From contig NZ_PGES01000001.1 of assembly GCF_002797895.1 (NCBI RefSeq), positions 3,038,001-3,102,000 of the forward strand: 64,000 nt of DNA. Reading direction: 5' to 3'. The notes below the pieces were generated by a model. That model was given only the letters and a program-made list of their open reading frames with translations. It was not told where the DNA came from and did not search any database. Every line of letters starts with the position of its first letter. Positions within the stretch are counted from its first letter, which is position 1. This DNA is from Janthinobacterium sp. 67 (GTDB lineage Bacteria > Pseudomonadota > Gammaproteobacteria > Burkholderiales > Burkholderiaceae_D). This document shows, in pieces, positions 51,301 to 61,348 of the stretch. The position numbers and the translations under genes are program-made.

Positions 51301-53544
51301 CTAGTTGCCTTCCAAGAAGCTTTTCAGCTTGTCGGAGCGCGATGGATGGCGCAGCTTGCGCAGCGCCTTGGCTTCGATCTGGCGGATGCGCTCGCGCGTC
51401 ACGTCAAATTGCTTGCCCACTTCTTCCAGGGTATGGTCGGTGGACATCTCGATGCCGAAACGCATGCGCAGCACTTTCGCTTCGCGTGGCGTCAGGGAAT
51501 CGAGCACGTCCTTGACCACGCCTCGCATGGACGCGTGCAGGGCCGCGTCGGCCGGCGCCAGGGTGTTGTTGTCCTCGATGAAGTCGCCCAGGTGGGAATC
51601 GTCATCGTCGCCGATCGGCGTTTCCATCGAGATCGGTTCCTTGGCGATTTTCATGATCTTGCGAATCTTGTCCTCGGGCATTTCCATCTTGATCGCCAGG
51701 GTGGCCGGATCGGGTTCCGCGCCCGTTTCCTGCAGGATCTGGCGAGAGATGCGGTTCATCTTGTTGATCGTCTCGATCATGTGCACGGGAATACGGATCG
51801 TGCGCGCCTGGTCGGCGATCGAGCGCGTGATGGCCTGGCGGATCCACCAGGTCGCATAGGTCGAGAACTTGTAGCCGCGGCGGTACTCGAACTTGTCGAC
51901 CGCCTTCATCAGGCCGATATTGCCTTCCTGGATCAGGTCGAGGAATTGCAGGCCGCGGTTTGTGTATTTCTTGGCGATCGAAATCACCAGGCGCAAGTTG
52001 GCCTCCGTCATTTCGCGCTTGGCCTTGCGCGCCTTCATTTCACCGGCCGCCATCTGACGGTTGATGTTGCGCAAGTCCGGCAGCGGCAGTACGACCCTCG
52101 CCTGCAGGTCGATCAGGCGCTGCTGCAGTTCCTTGACGGTCGGAATGTTGCGGCCCAGGATGGCGCTGTACGCGTGTCCTGCGTTGACTTCGCCATCGAC
52201 CCAGTCGAGGTTGGTTTCATTGCCAGGGAAGACCTTGATGAAGTGGGCGCGCGGCATGCCGCAGCGGTTCACGGCCACGTCGAGGATCTGTTTCTCGATA
52301 TGGCGCACTTCGTCGACCTGGCCGCGCAGGGTGTCGCACAGCTTTTCCACGACCTTGGCCGTGAAGCGGATGCCCAGCAACTCTTGCGAAATGGCTTCCT
52401 GCGCCTTGGCGTACGGTTTCGAGTTGTAGCCTTCTTTTTCGAAGGCGCGGCGCATCTTGTCGAACTGCTGCGAAATGACGGCGAATTTTTCCAGCGCCGT
52501 GCGTTTCAGGGTTTCCAGCTGTTCGGCGGAGAAGCCGGCGGCGCCCGAAGCGCTCGCTTCTTCTTCCTCTTCTTCTTCCTCTTCTTCCGCTTCGCCTTCT
52601 TCCTCGTCTTCTTCGACGGGGGCGGCTACGACAGGGGCGGCGGCGACCGGCTCGTTTTCATCGACGAGGCCGTCGACGATTTCGTCGATCTTGATCTCTT
52701 CGTTGGCGATGCGGTCGGCGGCGGCGATGATCTCGGCGATCGTCACGGGGCAGGCGGAAATGGCCTGGATCATGTCTTTCAAGCCATCTTCGATGCGCTT
52801 GGCAATCTCGATCTCGCCTTCGCGCGTCAGCAGCTCGACCGAGCCCATCTCGCGCATATACATGCGCACGGGGTCGGTGGTGCGGCCGAAGTCGGAGTCG
52901 ACGGTCGACAATGCGGCCTCGGCGGCCGCTTCCGCCTCGTCGTCGCTGGTGACGACGGCAACGTTATCGGACAGCAACAACGTTTCCGCATCGGGCGCGT
53001 GCTCGTAGACAGCGATACCCATGTCATTGAAGGTACCGATGATGCCTTCGATGGCTTCCGGATCGACTATATTTTCGGGTAAGTGATCGTTGATTTCCGC
53101 ATAGGTCAGGAAACCGCGCTCCTTGCCGAACTTGATCAGGGTCTTGAGTTTCTGGCGCCGGCGCTCGAGTTCTTCCTCGCTCGCTTCCGTGTCGGACGAG
53201 AACGCGTCTTTGAGCAGCGCGCGCTCCTTCGCCTTGCGGTCCTTGGCCTTGGCCTTGTCGACGGCCTTCAGTTCGGCCCGTTCGACGGCGTTCAGCGCGG
53301 CGACTTCATCATTTTCTGGCTGGAATTCTTTTGGCTTGCGGCCGCGGCGGCCTGGCACTTTTACCGACGGCAAGACATAACCGGACGTATCGATCGCGGC
53401 CAGGGTGGCGGCGTCGGTGGTCTGGCTGACCACAGGCGGCGCGCTGGCGACGCGCGCTTCTGGCCGGTCGAGCGCCTTTTCGGCTTTCGTGGTAACTTTA
53501 GTGGGCTTTGCAGCCGCTTTGGATTCGGGTTTCTTGATTGGCAC
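51301..53544 (-). CDS. rpoD: RNA polymerase primary sigma factor RpoD
   Basis: 747 residues from a GTG at 53544, longer than the 613 of E. coli. A Lys/Ala/Pro-rich N-terminal extension of about 110 residues precedes region 1.1 ([23 protein letters not shown]). The non-conserved region has a run of about 20 mostly acidic residues near 307-330. Region 2 ([41 protein letters not shown]) and region 4.2 ([22 protein letters not shown]) are intact. It is the housekeeping sigma subunit. It lies downstream of dnaG in the macromolecular-synthesis order, with its own promoter. Confidence 0.97.
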   Translation of the reverse strand: MPIKKPESKAAAKPTKVTTKAEKALDRPEARVASAPPVVSQTTDAATLAAIDTSGYVLPSVKVPGRRGRKPKEFQPENDEVAALNAVERAELKAVDKAKAKDRKAKERALLKDAFSSDTEASEEELERRRQKLKTLIKFGKERGFLTYAEINDHLPENIVDPEAIEGIIGTFNDMGIAVYEHAPDAETLLLSDNVAVVTSDDEAEAAAEAALSTVDSDFGRTTDPVRMYMREMGSVELLTREGEIEIAKRIEDGLKDMIQAISACPVTIAEIIAAADRIANEEIKIDEIVDGLVDENEPVAAAPVVAAPVEEDEEEGEAEEEEEEEEEEASASGAAGFSAEQLETLKRTALEKFAVISQQFDKMRRAFEKEGYNSKPYAKAQEAISQELLGIRFTAKVVEKLCDTLRGQVDEVRHIEKQILDVAVNRCGMPRAHFIKVFPGNETNLDWVDGEVNAGHAYSAILGRNIPTVKELQQRLIDLQARVVLPLPDLRNINRQMAAGEMKARKAKREMTEANLRLVISIAKKYTNRGLQFLDLIQEGNIGLMKAVDKFEYRRGYKFSTYATWWIRQAITRSIADQARTIRIPVHMIETINKMNRISRQILQETGAEPDPATLAIKMEMPEDKIRKIMKIAKEPISMETPIGDDDDSHLGDFIEDNNTLAPADAALHASMRGVVKDVLDSLTPREAKVLRMRFGIEMSTDHTLEEVGKQFDVTRERIRQIEAKALRKLRHPSRSDKLKSFLEGN

Positions 53545-54008
53545 AGGCGCTTTCGATTACACAACGACTTGCTTTACGGTGGATTAGGATAAAGTTTGCT
53601 GCCAGTTCCCTGTCTACCTGCGGGAACCACCATCTTCGAACCTGCCGACTGCGCAAATTCGACACTGTTACGTTACTTACACCTCATCGGCCACGATCCG
53701 CGGGAAGCGCAGCAATTCCTGTCCACCGGCTGTTGCCAGCCGCCTCGGCAAAAATTCCTGCATCGACCGCGTTGGGAGCGAGAGCCTGGCGCGGCTTGCC
53801 AGCGTCTGCGAGCTTTGCCCGCAACGCCGAAAGCGCCTGTTGGCCCTGGCTGCCGACACGATCCACCGCGCCGATCAAGAGCCTAACTTACTGAAAACAA
53901 ATACTATTTACGAAACAGAACTAGCTTGCCAAAGCACACAATACTTAGCATTTAATTATAGCACGCGAAAAATGTTTTTCCAGTGCGCGCCATACCCTCA
54001 GGACAAGG
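53545..54008. other. dnaG-rpoD intergenic region (464 bp)
   Basis: No supportable gene. It contains the rpoD promoter listed next, and a poly-A/T-rich stretch (about 53890-53960). Short frames here have no ribosome site. Confidence 0.6.
53955..53982 (-). promoter_or_regulatory. Promoter for rpoD
   Basis: On the minus strand a perfect -10 TATAAT (53955-53960) has a weak -35 TGGAAA (53977-53982) 16 bases upstream. It would give rpoD a long leader of about 400 bases, so further promoters nearer the gene are possible. Confidence 0.5.
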
Positions 54009-55805
54009 TTATCGATTCACCAACTCGGCATCGCGCTCGCGTTCCAGCGCCCCCTGCTCCTGCATGATTTCGCGGTAGCGTACACCAATTTTCTCGGATG
54101 GCAAACCCGAGGCAAACAATTGCTGCAATTCCGCCTTCAAGGCATTCAATTTGATCTCGCGGATGGTGCTCACCAACCACGACAATTCACTGTCGTAATC
54201 GGACTCCGTGCCGGCCGCGATCTCGCCGATGATCTCGTCGTATTCGCTGCCCAGCTCCTTCAATTGCTGCGCCAGCGCGGCAAAACTGCCGTGCTCGCCC
54301 AGCGCCTGCCCCACGGCCACCAGTTGCCCCAGGCTGTGCGCCGCATCGGGCCCCAGGTGCTGGAAGGCGGCCAGGGCGGCCTCGTCGATGCGCATCGTCA
54401 GCGGCGGATGCGCCACCAGCATGCGCATGATCTTCAATTCCAGCCCGACAGGCACGGGGCGGCCCGATTTCGGCGGCGCACGGTGCGCCACGGCAACGGG
54501 CTTGGCCAGCTCGAACAGGGCTTCGATCTCGGCCGGCGTGGACTGCGTCAGCTGGGCCAGGCCGCGCACGATCTGCAGGCGCAGGGACGACGGCGCCATC
54601 AGCTGCAGCAGCGGCTTGGCGTCGAACTGCACGCGGGCGCGCCCTTCCGGTTCCGACAAATCATGCTCGCCCGACACTTCTTTCAGCAGAAATTGCGACA
54701 GCGGCATGGCTTCATGCACCTGCTGCTCGAAACCTTCGGCGCCGAATTCGCGGATATAGCTGTCCGGGTCATGTTCCGAGGGCAAAAACAGGAATTTGAT
54801 GGTTTTATTGTCCGACACGTGGGCCAGGCTCGCTTCGAGCGCGCGGCGGGCGGCGCGGCGGCCGGCCTTGTCGCCATCGAAGCTGAAAATCACGTTATCG
54901 GTCTGGCGCAGCAGTTTTTGCACATGGGTCGGCGTGCACGCCGTGCCCAGGGTCGCCACTGCCTGCGGGAAACCCATCTGCGCCAGCGCCACCACGTCCA
55001 TGTAGCCCTCCGTCACCAGCACGTAACCGGCGTCGCGGATGGCCTGGCGCGCCTCGAACAGCCCATATAGTTCGAAACCCTTGGAAAACAAGGGGGTTTC
55101 CGGCGAATTCAGGTATTTCGGTTCACCATGGTCGAGCACGCGGCCGCCAAAGGCGATCACTTGCCCCTTCGTATTGCGGATCGGGAACATGATGCGTTCG
55201 CGGAAACGGTCATAGCGCTTGCGGTTATTGCCTTCTTCATCGACCTTGTCGATCACGAGACCGGCCTCGGCCAGGGCCACCACGTCGTAGTCGGGGAAGA
55301 CGGAGCGCAGATTATCCCAGCCGCCAGGCGCAAAACCCATGCCGAAGCGAGCGGCCACTTCGCCCGTCAGGCCCCGGTTCTTGAGGTAGGCGATGGCTTC
55401 CGGCGCGTGGCGCAATTGCCCGCGGTAATAATCGCAGGCCTGCGTCATGGCGTCGGACAGGGCCAGGCTTTGCGCCTGGATCTGCGCGCGCTGGGCTGGC
55501 GGAATCTTGTCATCCGCTTCCGGCACGACCATGCCCACGTTCTGCGCCAGGTCCTTGACGGCGTCGACAAAGCCCATGCCCGAATACTCGATCAGGAAGC
55601 CGATCGAGGTGCCATGCGCGCCACAGCCGAAGCAGTGATAGAACTGCTTGGTGGGGCTGACGGTAAAGCTGGGTGACTTTTCACTGTGGAACGGGCACAA
55701 GCCCATGAAATTGGCGCCACCTTTTTTCAGTTGCACATAGCGCCCCACGACATCGACGATATCGACGCGGTTGAGCAAATCGGAAATGAAGGATTGAGGT
55801 ATCAC
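54009..55805 (-). CDS. dnaG: DNA primase
   Basis: 598 residues from a GTG at 55805. The zinc-binding domain has CPFHSEKSPSFTV and CFGCGAHG (CHC2 type), then a TOPRIM core with VTEGYMDVVALAQMG and FSFDGDKAGRRAA, and a C-terminal helicase-binding domain. It makes RNA primers at the replication fork with DnaB. It lies between yqeY and rpoD. Confidence 0.97.
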   Translation of the reverse strand: MIPQSFISDLLNRVDIVDVVGRYVQLKKGGANFMGLCPFHSEKSPSFTVSPTKQFYHCFGCGAHGTSIGFLIEYSGMGFVDAVKDLAQNVGMVVPEADDKIPPAQRAQIQAQSLALSDAMTQACDYYRGQLRHAPEAIAYLKNRGLTGEVAARFGMGFAPGGWDNLRSVFPDYDVVALAEAGLVIDKVDEEGNNRKRYDRFRERIMFPIRNTKGQVIAFGGRVLDHGEPKYLNSPETPLFSKGFELYGLFEARQAIRDAGYVLVTEGYMDVVALAQMGFPQAVATLGTACTPTHVQKLLRQTDNVIFSFDGDKAGRRAARRALEASLAHVSDNKTIKFLFLPSEHDPDSYIREFGAEGFEQQVHEAMPLSQFLLKEVSGEHDLSEPEGRARVQFDAKPLLQLMAPSSLRLQIVRGLAQLTQSTPAEIEALFELAKPVAVAHRAPPKSGRPVPVGLELKIMRMLVAHPPLTMRIDEAALAAFQHLGPDAAHSLGQLVAVGQALGEHGSFAALAQQLKELGSEYDEIIGEIAAGTESDYDSELSWLVSTIREIKLNALKAELQQLFASGLPSEKIGVRYREIMQEQGALERERDAELVNR

Positions 55806-55940
55806 TGGCTAGGGCGGGTCTTGTTATAGGTCAGACTATACTACCGCACGTGGCCTGAGGTTGAGCCAGGTCAACGTGTGGGCTGTTAACAGGCTGCCAG
55901 CGCGACGGCTGACAGCCTTTGTTCCTGCTTTATATGCGGC

Positions 55941-56393
55941 TTAGGCAGCCGGAGTCAATGCCTTCTTGACCAGAGCCGACACCACCGTCATGTCGGCGCG
56001 ACCAGCCAGCTTCGGCTTGACGATGGCCATGACCTTGCCCATGTCTTGCGGACCGGCGGCGCCCGAGGCGGCCACGGCGGCAGCCACTTCGGCCGCCACT
56101 TCCTCGTCCGACAGGCCGGCAGGCATGTAGCCGATCAGGTGCACGAGCTCGGCTTTTTCGATGTCGGCCAGGTCGGCGCGGCCACCGGCTTCGAACTGGG
56201 TGATCGAATCCTTGCGCTGCTTGATCATCTTTTCCACGATGGCCGTCACGTGGGCATCCGTCAGTTCGATGCGCTCGTCGACTTCCTTGCGCTTGATTTC
56301 CGCCAGCAACAGGCGAATCGTGCCCAGCTTGCCCGTTTCCTTGGCGCGCATGGCGTTTTTCATGTCTTCGGTAATTTGTTCTTTCAAGCTCAT
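55941..56393 (-). CDS. yqeY: YqeY/GatB-like domain protein
   Basis: 150 residues from ATG 56393 with GAGGA upstream. An all-helical protein with LKEQITEDMKNAMRAKETGKLG at the N-terminus and the C-terminal segment GPQDMGKVMAIVKPKLAGRAD typical of YqeY. This domain resembles the tail of GatB, which handles tRNA in amidotransferases, but the function of free YqeY is not settled. It is inserted between rpsU and dnaG in many betaproteobacteria. Confidence 0.93.
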   Translation of the reverse strand: MSLKEQITEDMKNAMRAKETGKLGTIRLLLAEIKRKEVDERIELTDAHVTAIVEKMIKQRKDSITQFEAGGRADLADIEKAELVHLIGYMPAGLSDEEVAAEVAAAVAASGAAGPQDMGKVMAIVKPKLAGRADMTVVSALVKKALTPAA

Positions 56394-56454
56394 GGCAATC
56401 CTCGTTGGTCAGTAGGTGGGTGCTCGTGCGCGGCTACCATCAGCGGGCCACAAA

Positions 56455-56487
56455 AGCGAAAACCCGCTGCGGCGAACCGGAGCGGGT
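56455..56487 (-). terminator. Terminator-like hairpin after rpsU
   Basis: On the minus strand ACCCGCT/AGCGGGT closes a hairpin followed by TTTCGCTTTT. It lies between rpsU and yqeY and probably lets S21 mRNA be made in excess of the downstream genes. Confidence 0.7.
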
Positions 56488-56583
56488 ATGCGACTCATCT
56501 GAAGTATCACTCCAGGCGAATCAAAACAAAACCCGTGGCGAACAAGGCGCCGTACTACCCGGGTTGGTTCTGACTGAACAGTC

Positions 56584-56796
56584 TTAGAATAATTTTTTCG
56601 GCAGTTGTTGGCTGCGGATGCGTTTGTAATGACGCTTGACAGCAGCTGCCAGCTTGCGCTTGCGCTCAGCTGTTGGCTTTTCGTAGAATTCGCGAGCGCG
56701 CAATTCGGTCAGCAGACCCGTTTTTTCGATGGTGCGTTTGAAGCGACGCATTGCGACTTCGAACGGCTCGTTTTCTTTAAGGCGAATAGTGGTCAT
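56584..56796 (-). CDS. rpsU: 30S ribosomal protein S21
   Basis: 70 residues, the usual length. The sequence starts [20 protein letters not shown] and has the basic helices [20 protein letters not shown], then ending KKLF. S21 binds the 30S platform near the anti-Shine-Dalgarno region. It is the first gene of the rpsU-yqeY-dnaG-rpoD series. Confidence 0.97.
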   Translation of the reverse strand: MTTIRLKENEPFEVAMRRFKRTIEKTGLLTELRAREFYEKPTAERKRKLAAAVKRHYKRIRSQQLPKKLF

Positions 56797-56979
56797 GTAA
56801 AATTCAAACCGTTGAGGTGGTGTATAGGAAGAGATAGATAGTAGCAGCTTTTATTCGGAAAGGGAAGCCCCTCCCCCACTTGCGTGCGGCATGCAGCCTG
56901 AGATTGCCGCCCGGCTGTGGCGTAAACCACGCACCGGGGTGGGCGCACGGGGCGCCAGAACCCCATCCTACAGACTTGC

Positions 56980-58194
56980 TTACTGCAAGGCAATACCTGC
57001 CGCCACGCCCGAAGCCCAGGCCCACTGGAAGTTGTAGCCGCCCAGCCAGCCCGTCACGTCGACCGATTCGCCGATGAAATACAGACCCGGCACTTTATTA
57101 GCCATCATGGTCTGCTGCGACAGTTCGCGCGTATCGATGCCGCCGCGCGTCACTTCGGCCTTGCGGTAGCCTTCGGAACCGTTCGGCACGATGGACCAGG
57201 CATTGATGGCTTGCCCCAGCTTGCGCAGCTGCGCATCGGGCATGTCGGCGATGCGCGCGTCCGGTGCCAGGCCGTTGACGGCCAGCAGGCAGTCGGCCAG
57301 GCGCTGCGGCAGCCATTGGGCGACGATATTGCCCAGCTGCTTCTTCAGGGTGCCCTTGCCTTCGATCAAGGTCTGCGCCACGTCCACTTCCGGCAGCAGA
57401 TTGATGACGATGGGCTCGCCCGGCAGCCAGTAGCTGGAAATCTGCAGGATGGCCGGACCCGACAGGCCGCGGTGCGTGAACAGCAAGTCTTCGCGGAAAC
57501 GCGCGCCCGTCGCCTTGCGGCCTTTCAGGCTGCCCGTTTCCACATCCACTTCCAGGGCGATGCCGGACAATTCCGCGAACGGCGCCCAGCTGGCCGCATC
57601 GAACGTCAGCGGCACCAGGGCCGGACGCGGTTCGACCATCGTCAAGTCGAATTGCCTGGCGATGCGGTAGGCAAAATCCGTGGCGCCGATCTTCGGGATC
57701 GACAGGCCGCCCGTGGCGATGACGATGCTGGCCGTCTCGATGTCGCCGCTGTCCGTCTGCAGCACGAAGCCGCCATCCGCTTGCTGGGCAACATTGTCGA
57801 TCTTGCACGGCATGCGCCAGTGCACGCCGCCAGCGGCGCACTCGTCCTTGAGCATGTCGATGATCTGCTCGGCCGATTCATTGCAAAACAGCTGGCCCTT
57901 ATGCTTCTCGTGGTAGCCGATCCGGTATTTTTTCACGAGCGCGAGGAAATCCTGCGGCGTGTAGCGCGACAGCGCGCTCTTGCAGAAATGCGGGTTTTCC
58001 GAGAGGAAATTCTGCGGGGTGGCGTTGATATTGGTGAAATTGCACCGTCCACCACCGGAGATGCGGATCTTTTCGGCCAGCTTGGCCGCGTGATCGATCA
58101 ACACCACGCGCTTGCCTTGCTGGGCGGCCACAGCCGCACACATCATGCCGGCCGCGCCCGCGCCGATCACTGCCACATCAAATTGTTTTGCCAT
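56980..58194 (-). CDS. HI0933/YhiN-type NAD(P)/FAD-dependent oxidoreductase
   Basis: 404 residues from ATG 58194. FAD-binding motif VAVIGAGAAGMMCAAVAAQQGKRV, then KIRISGGGRCNFTN typical of the HI0933 family, the second dinucleotide strand SIVIATGGLSIPKIGATD, and a C-terminal GLYFIGESVDVTGWLGGYNFQWAWASG segment. The in vivo substrate of this family is not known. It is transcribed in the same direction as ybiB upstream, separated by 56 bases. Confidence 0.88.
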   Translation of the reverse strand: MAKQFDVAVIGAGAAGMMCAAVAAQQGKRVVLIDHAAKLAEKIRISGGGRCNFTNINATPQNFLSENPHFCKSALSRYTPQDFLALVKKYRIGYHEKHKGQLFCNESAEQIIDMLKDECAAGGVHWRMPCKIDNVAQQADGGFVLQTDSGDIETASIVIATGGLSIPKIGATDFAYRIARQFDLTMVEPRPALVPLTFDAASWAPFAELSGIALEVDVETGSLKGRKATGARFREDLLFTHRGLSGPAILQISSYWLPGEPIVINLLPEVDVAQTLIEGKGTLKKQLGNIVAQWLPQRLADCLLAVNGLAPDARIADMPDAQLRKLGQAINAWSIVPNGSEGYRKAEVTRGGIDTRELSQQTMMANKVPGLYFIGESVDVTGWLGGYNFQWAWASGVAAGIALQ

Positions 58195-58250
58195 AAGAAT
58201 TCCGGTCACCGCTGATTACAAAGACGCCATTGTAAACTGCGGCGACGCGG

Positions 58251-59243
58251 CTAGCGCGGCCGTGCCGCAATCTGCCGCGATGCCGTCAAGCATTGCGCCA
58301 CCTGCTCGGCGATCGACGGTGGCACGGGCACCTCGCCGCGCAGCACGGCCGCGATCCAGTCCGCCGTGGTGGCCGCATCGCGCTCGGCCGGCAAATGCGG
58401 CAACTCTTCCACCAGCAACTGCTTTTCCACCAGTACCGTGCGTTCGCTCCCGTGAAACCAGTCGATCTGCTGCGCCTTGTTGGCATTGGCCACCGTCTCG
58501 CCTTCCGTGCCGCGCATGAGGAAAGCGTCGCCGCGCGCGGGATCAGATGCAGTGAGGAAATATTCACCGAGCATTTCCAGGTATTCAGGGTGCGTGTACG
58601 ACACCAGGCGCAGGGCCGGGCCGGCGAACGGCTGCATGATTTTCACCAGGGTATGCGTGGAATTGCGCACGCCCAGCACGCGCCGCAGGGACAGCATGTG
58701 GGCCAGGCGCGGCGCCAGCGCCTCGATGGGCAGGAAGGCGGCTTGCCCCCGCGCCATGGCGACCTCGGCTTGCGCATGGTCCGTGGAAGCGGGCACGCCC
58801 AGCGCGGCCAGCACTTCGGCCGTCGTGATGCGGCCCGGGTCGCTGCTCACGCCATGCACGAGCACGGGTGCGCCCGCGCGCGCCAGCAGTAGCGCCAGCA
58901 AGGCCGTCAGGTTGGCCATCTTGCGCGCGCCGTTGTAGCTGGGAATGATGATCGGGGCAAATTCACCGGCCGGCGCGGCCAGCGGGGCAAATGAGGCTTC
59001 GGCAGCGTCGAGGAAGCCGGCGATCTCGTCCACGGATTCGCCCTTGATGCGCATGGACAACAAAATGCCGCCCAGCTCCAGGTCCGACACGCGGCCCTCG
59101 AGCATGGCGCGGTACAGGGCGCGGGCATCGTCCCGCGTCATGCTGCGCGCGCCGTTCTTGCCGCGTCCTATTTCCTTGATGAAACGTGCTGCGGGGAATG
59201 GCTCGCCGGCCACATCGGTATGGGGTATGGAAACTGTCGTCAT
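58251..59243 (-). CDS. ybiB: DNA-binding protein YbiB (TrpD2 fold)
   Basis: 330 residues. It has the fold of anthranilate phosphoribosyltransferase, with SMTRDDARALYRAMLEG and LELGGILLSMRIKGE at the N-terminus, IIPSYNGARKMANLTALLALLLAR in place of the usual phosphate loop, and VHGVSSDPGRITTAEVLAALG. YbiB proteins bind DNA through a basic groove instead of catalysing the transferase reaction; E. coli YbiB is LexA-controlled. This N-terminal and loop pattern fits YbiB better than TrpD. No LexA box was looked for beyond the visible upstream sequence. Confidence 0.86.
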   Translation of the reverse strand: MTTVSIPHTDVAGEPFPAARFIKEIGRGKNGARSMTRDDARALYRAMLEGRVSDLELGGILLSMRIKGESVDEIAGFLDAAEASFAPLAAPAGEFAPIIIPSYNGARKMANLTALLALLLARAGAPVLVHGVSSDPGRITTAEVLAALGVPASTDHAQAEVAMARGQAAFLPIEALAPRLAHMLSLRRVLGVRNSTHTLVKIMQPFAGPALRLVSYTHPEYLEMLGEYFLTASDPARGDAFLMRGTEGETVANANKAQQIDWFHGSERTVLVEKQLLVEELPHLPAERDAATTADWIAAVLRGEVPVPPSIAEQVAQCLTASRQIAARPR

Positions 59244-59400
59244 GGCGCCAGCTTACACGGATTTTTCCCCTTGCAGACGGGCTGGAAGACGCCATGGACG
59301 ACTATGCAACAGTCTTTCCAGCTATTTTTTTACGAATTTGCTTCGCGCCTGCATCCAGACGCGCCACCGCTGCGTATAAGACTGCACAGGGGGACTCATC

Positions 59401-60078
59401 ATGGAACACGCGATCAAACGGGAAACGGCCTTCGTCGGCATCGAAACAAGCAAGCTGCTGCTGAAAGCCGTGTTGCTGTCGGGCAACGAAGTGCTGTGCA
59501 AGGTGCTGGAAAACGACGTGGCCGGCTACCGCTGGCTGCGCAGCTGGCTGCAAAGGAACGACGTGCCCGTCATCGGCTTGCGCGTCTGCATGCGCCTCGA
59601 TATGCCGTACAGCGAGACGCCCGCCCGCATGCTGGCCGACATGGGCATGGTGGTATGCGATGCCCAGCCCGCCCAGCTGGACGACTATCTGCGCGGCCAG
59701 GGCTTGCCCGATGACGCGGCGCACAGCGCCGTGGTGCTGGCCAACTACTGCGCGCACAGGCGCCCCGCGCGCTGGACGCCGCCCTCGCCCGCCTACGTGG
59801 AACTGCGCCTGTGGCTGCGCCGCCTGCACGCCATCGAAGGCGTGCGCCAGCAGGAATCGGCGCGCCTGAATGCGCATCTGCAAGCCGGCCAGCATGCACT
59901 GCACGCCCTGCTGCGCCAGCAGATCGCCTGCCTGGACGCGCAGATACGCCAGCACGAAAGCGCCATCCTCGCGCATGTGCGGCGCCACCCAGGCCTGCCC
60001 CGGCCGCCCGAGCTGGCCGGCAACTACCAGCGCATCGCCCGCTACAGCGTTGGCGCCAGCCTGGCCGGCGGCCACTGA
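59401..60078 (+). CDS. Stand-alone IS110-transposase N-terminal domain, catalytically degenerate
   Basis: 225 residues with GGGGGA ribosome site and ATG. It aligns by eye with the DEDD N-terminal domain of IS110 transposases: FVGIETSKLLLKAVLL (usually VGIDVSK), NDVAGYRWLRSWLQ, CMRLDMPYSETPARMLADMGMVVCDAQPAQLDDY (usually CMEATG-x-Y), LPDDAAHSAVVLANYCAHR (usually KTDAxDAxxLA), and WTPPSPAYVELR. The Asp of the first motif is Glu, and the KTDA motif is lost. The second (Transposase_20, Ser-containing) domain is absent and no remnant follows. It keeps an intact frame, which suggests a kept, domesticated role instead of a dead element. Confidence 0.72.
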   Translation: MEHAIKRETAFVGIETSKLLLKAVLLSGNEVLCKVLENDVAGYRWLRSWLQRNDVPVIGLRVCMRLDMPYSETPARMLADMGMVVCDAQPAQLDDYLRGQGLPDDAAHSAVVLANYCAHRRPARWTPPSPAYVELRLWLRRLHAIEGVRQQESARLNAHLQAGQHALHALLRQQIACLDAQIRQHESAILAHVRRHPGLPRPPELAGNYQRIARYSVGASLAGGH

Positions 60079-60221
60079 GCGCATGGGGGCCGGCAGCGTG
60101 CCGGCCCTGCCATAAAAACAACTGAACCATTGCCGTTTTGGCCCCATCCCCGCCGCCAGGCCGCATTTCCGCTACACTATTGCCTCTTAAAGAACGCAAT
60201 CGCGAAAGCCGAGCCAGAATC

Positions 60222-61283
60222 ATGAATACGCCAGACATCGAAAATATCAACGTCACCTCTTTCGCGCCCATGCCGACACCGGCCGAACTGCACGCCAAGC
60301 TGCCCCTGTCGGAGAGCGCCTTCGACACCGTCAGCCGCGGCCGCGAAGCGCTGCGCAACATCATCGACCGCAAGGACCAGCGCCTGTTCGTCGTCGTCGG
60401 CCCGTGCTCGATCCACGATCCCGTCGCCGGCCTCGATTACGCGCGCCGCCTGAAAGCGCTGCAAGAGGAAGTCAAGGACACGATGCTGCTGGTGATGCGC
60501 GTGTATTTCGAAAAACCGCGTACCACCACGGGCTGGAAAGGCTATATCAACGACCCGTACATGGACGATTCGTTCAAGGTCAACGAAGGCATGGAAAAGG
60601 CGCGCCAGTTCCTGCTCGACGTGTGCGAACTGGGCCTGCCCACCGCCACCGAAGCGCTGGACCCGATCTCGCCGCAATACCTGGGCGACCTGATCGCCTG
60701 GACCGCCATCGGCGCGCGCACGACGGAATCGCAGACGCACCGCGAAATGTCGTCGGGCCTGTCGACCCCGGTCGGCTTCAAGAACGGCACCGATGGCGAC
60801 ATCAGCATCGCCATCAACGCGATTTTATCGTCGGCGCACCCGCACTCCTTCCTGGGCATCAATGGCGAAGGCAACGTCGCCATCGTGCGCACGCGCGGCA
60901 ACGCGTACGGCCACGTCGTGCTGCGCGGCGGCGACGGCCGTCCGAACTACGATTCGGTCTCGATCGCCATCGCCGAACAGGCGCTGGCCAAGGCCAAGCT
61001 GCCGGCCAATCTGGTGGTCGACTGCTCGCACGCGAACAGCTACAAAAAGCCGGAACTGCAACCGCTGGTGATGGGCGACGTGGTCAACCAGATCCGCCAG
61101 GGCAACCGCTCGCTGGTGGGCGTGATGATCGAATCGAACATCGTCGGCGGCAACCAGAAGATCCCGCAAGACCTGTCGCAACTGACCTACGGCTGTTCCG
61201 TCACCGACGGCTGCATCGACTGGGACACGACGGCGACCATGCTGCGCGATGCGCATGCGCATCTGGTCAATCGCCCAAAATAA
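60222..61283 (+). CDS. aroG: 3-deoxy-7-phosphoheptulonate synthase, class I
   Basis: 353 residues from ATG 60222, close to E. coli AroG (350). Conserved parts: FVVVGPCSIHDPVAGLDYARRL, MRVYFEKPRTTTGWKGYINDP, GARTTESQTHREMSSGLSTPVGFKNGTDG, VRGGDG-like LRGGDGRPNYDS, VVDCSHANSYKK (metal and substrate), and VMIESNIVGGNQ. It makes DAHP from PEP and erythrose-4-phosphate, the first step of aromatic amino acid synthesis. Feedback type (Phe, Tyr or Trp) cannot be decided by eye. Longer frames to 60138 were rejected. Confidence 0.96.
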   Translation: MNTPDIENINVTSFAPMPTPAELHAKLPLSESAFDTVSRGREALRNIIDRKDQRLFVVVGPCSIHDPVAGLDYARRLKALQEEVKDTMLLVMRVYFEKPRTTTGWKGYINDPYMDDSFKVNEGMEKARQFLLDVCELGLPTATEALDPISPQYLGDLIAWTAIGARTTESQTHREMSSGLSTPVGFKNGTDGDISIAINAILSSAHPHSFLGINGEGNVAIVRTRGNAYGHVVLRGGDGRPNYDSVSIAIAEQALAKAKLPANLVVDCSHANSYKKPELQPLVMGDVVNQIRQGNRSLVGVMIESNIVGGNQKIPQDLSQLTYGCSVTDGCIDWDTTATMLRDAHAHLVNRPK

Positions 61284-61296
61284 TGCCGGCGATGTT

Positions 61297-61328
61297 GTCG
61301 GATTACGGCGCTTTGCGCCTAATCCGAC
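61297..61328. repeat. REP-like palindrome 1
   Basis: Stem GTCGGATTA/TAATCCGAC enclosing GGCGC/GCGCC with a TTT loop, followed by CTACG. This is the familiar intergenic 'GTCGGATTA...TAATCCGAC' element of many proteobacteria. Confidence 0.85.
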
Positions 61329-61348
61329 CTACGAATTGAGCCGCGCAG

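Noticed and set aside
51205..53082. A 625-codon open frame opposite rpoD
   Set aside because: It is antisense to intact rpoD and partly repeats the acidic tract as phenylalanine runs, which is not a real protein pattern.
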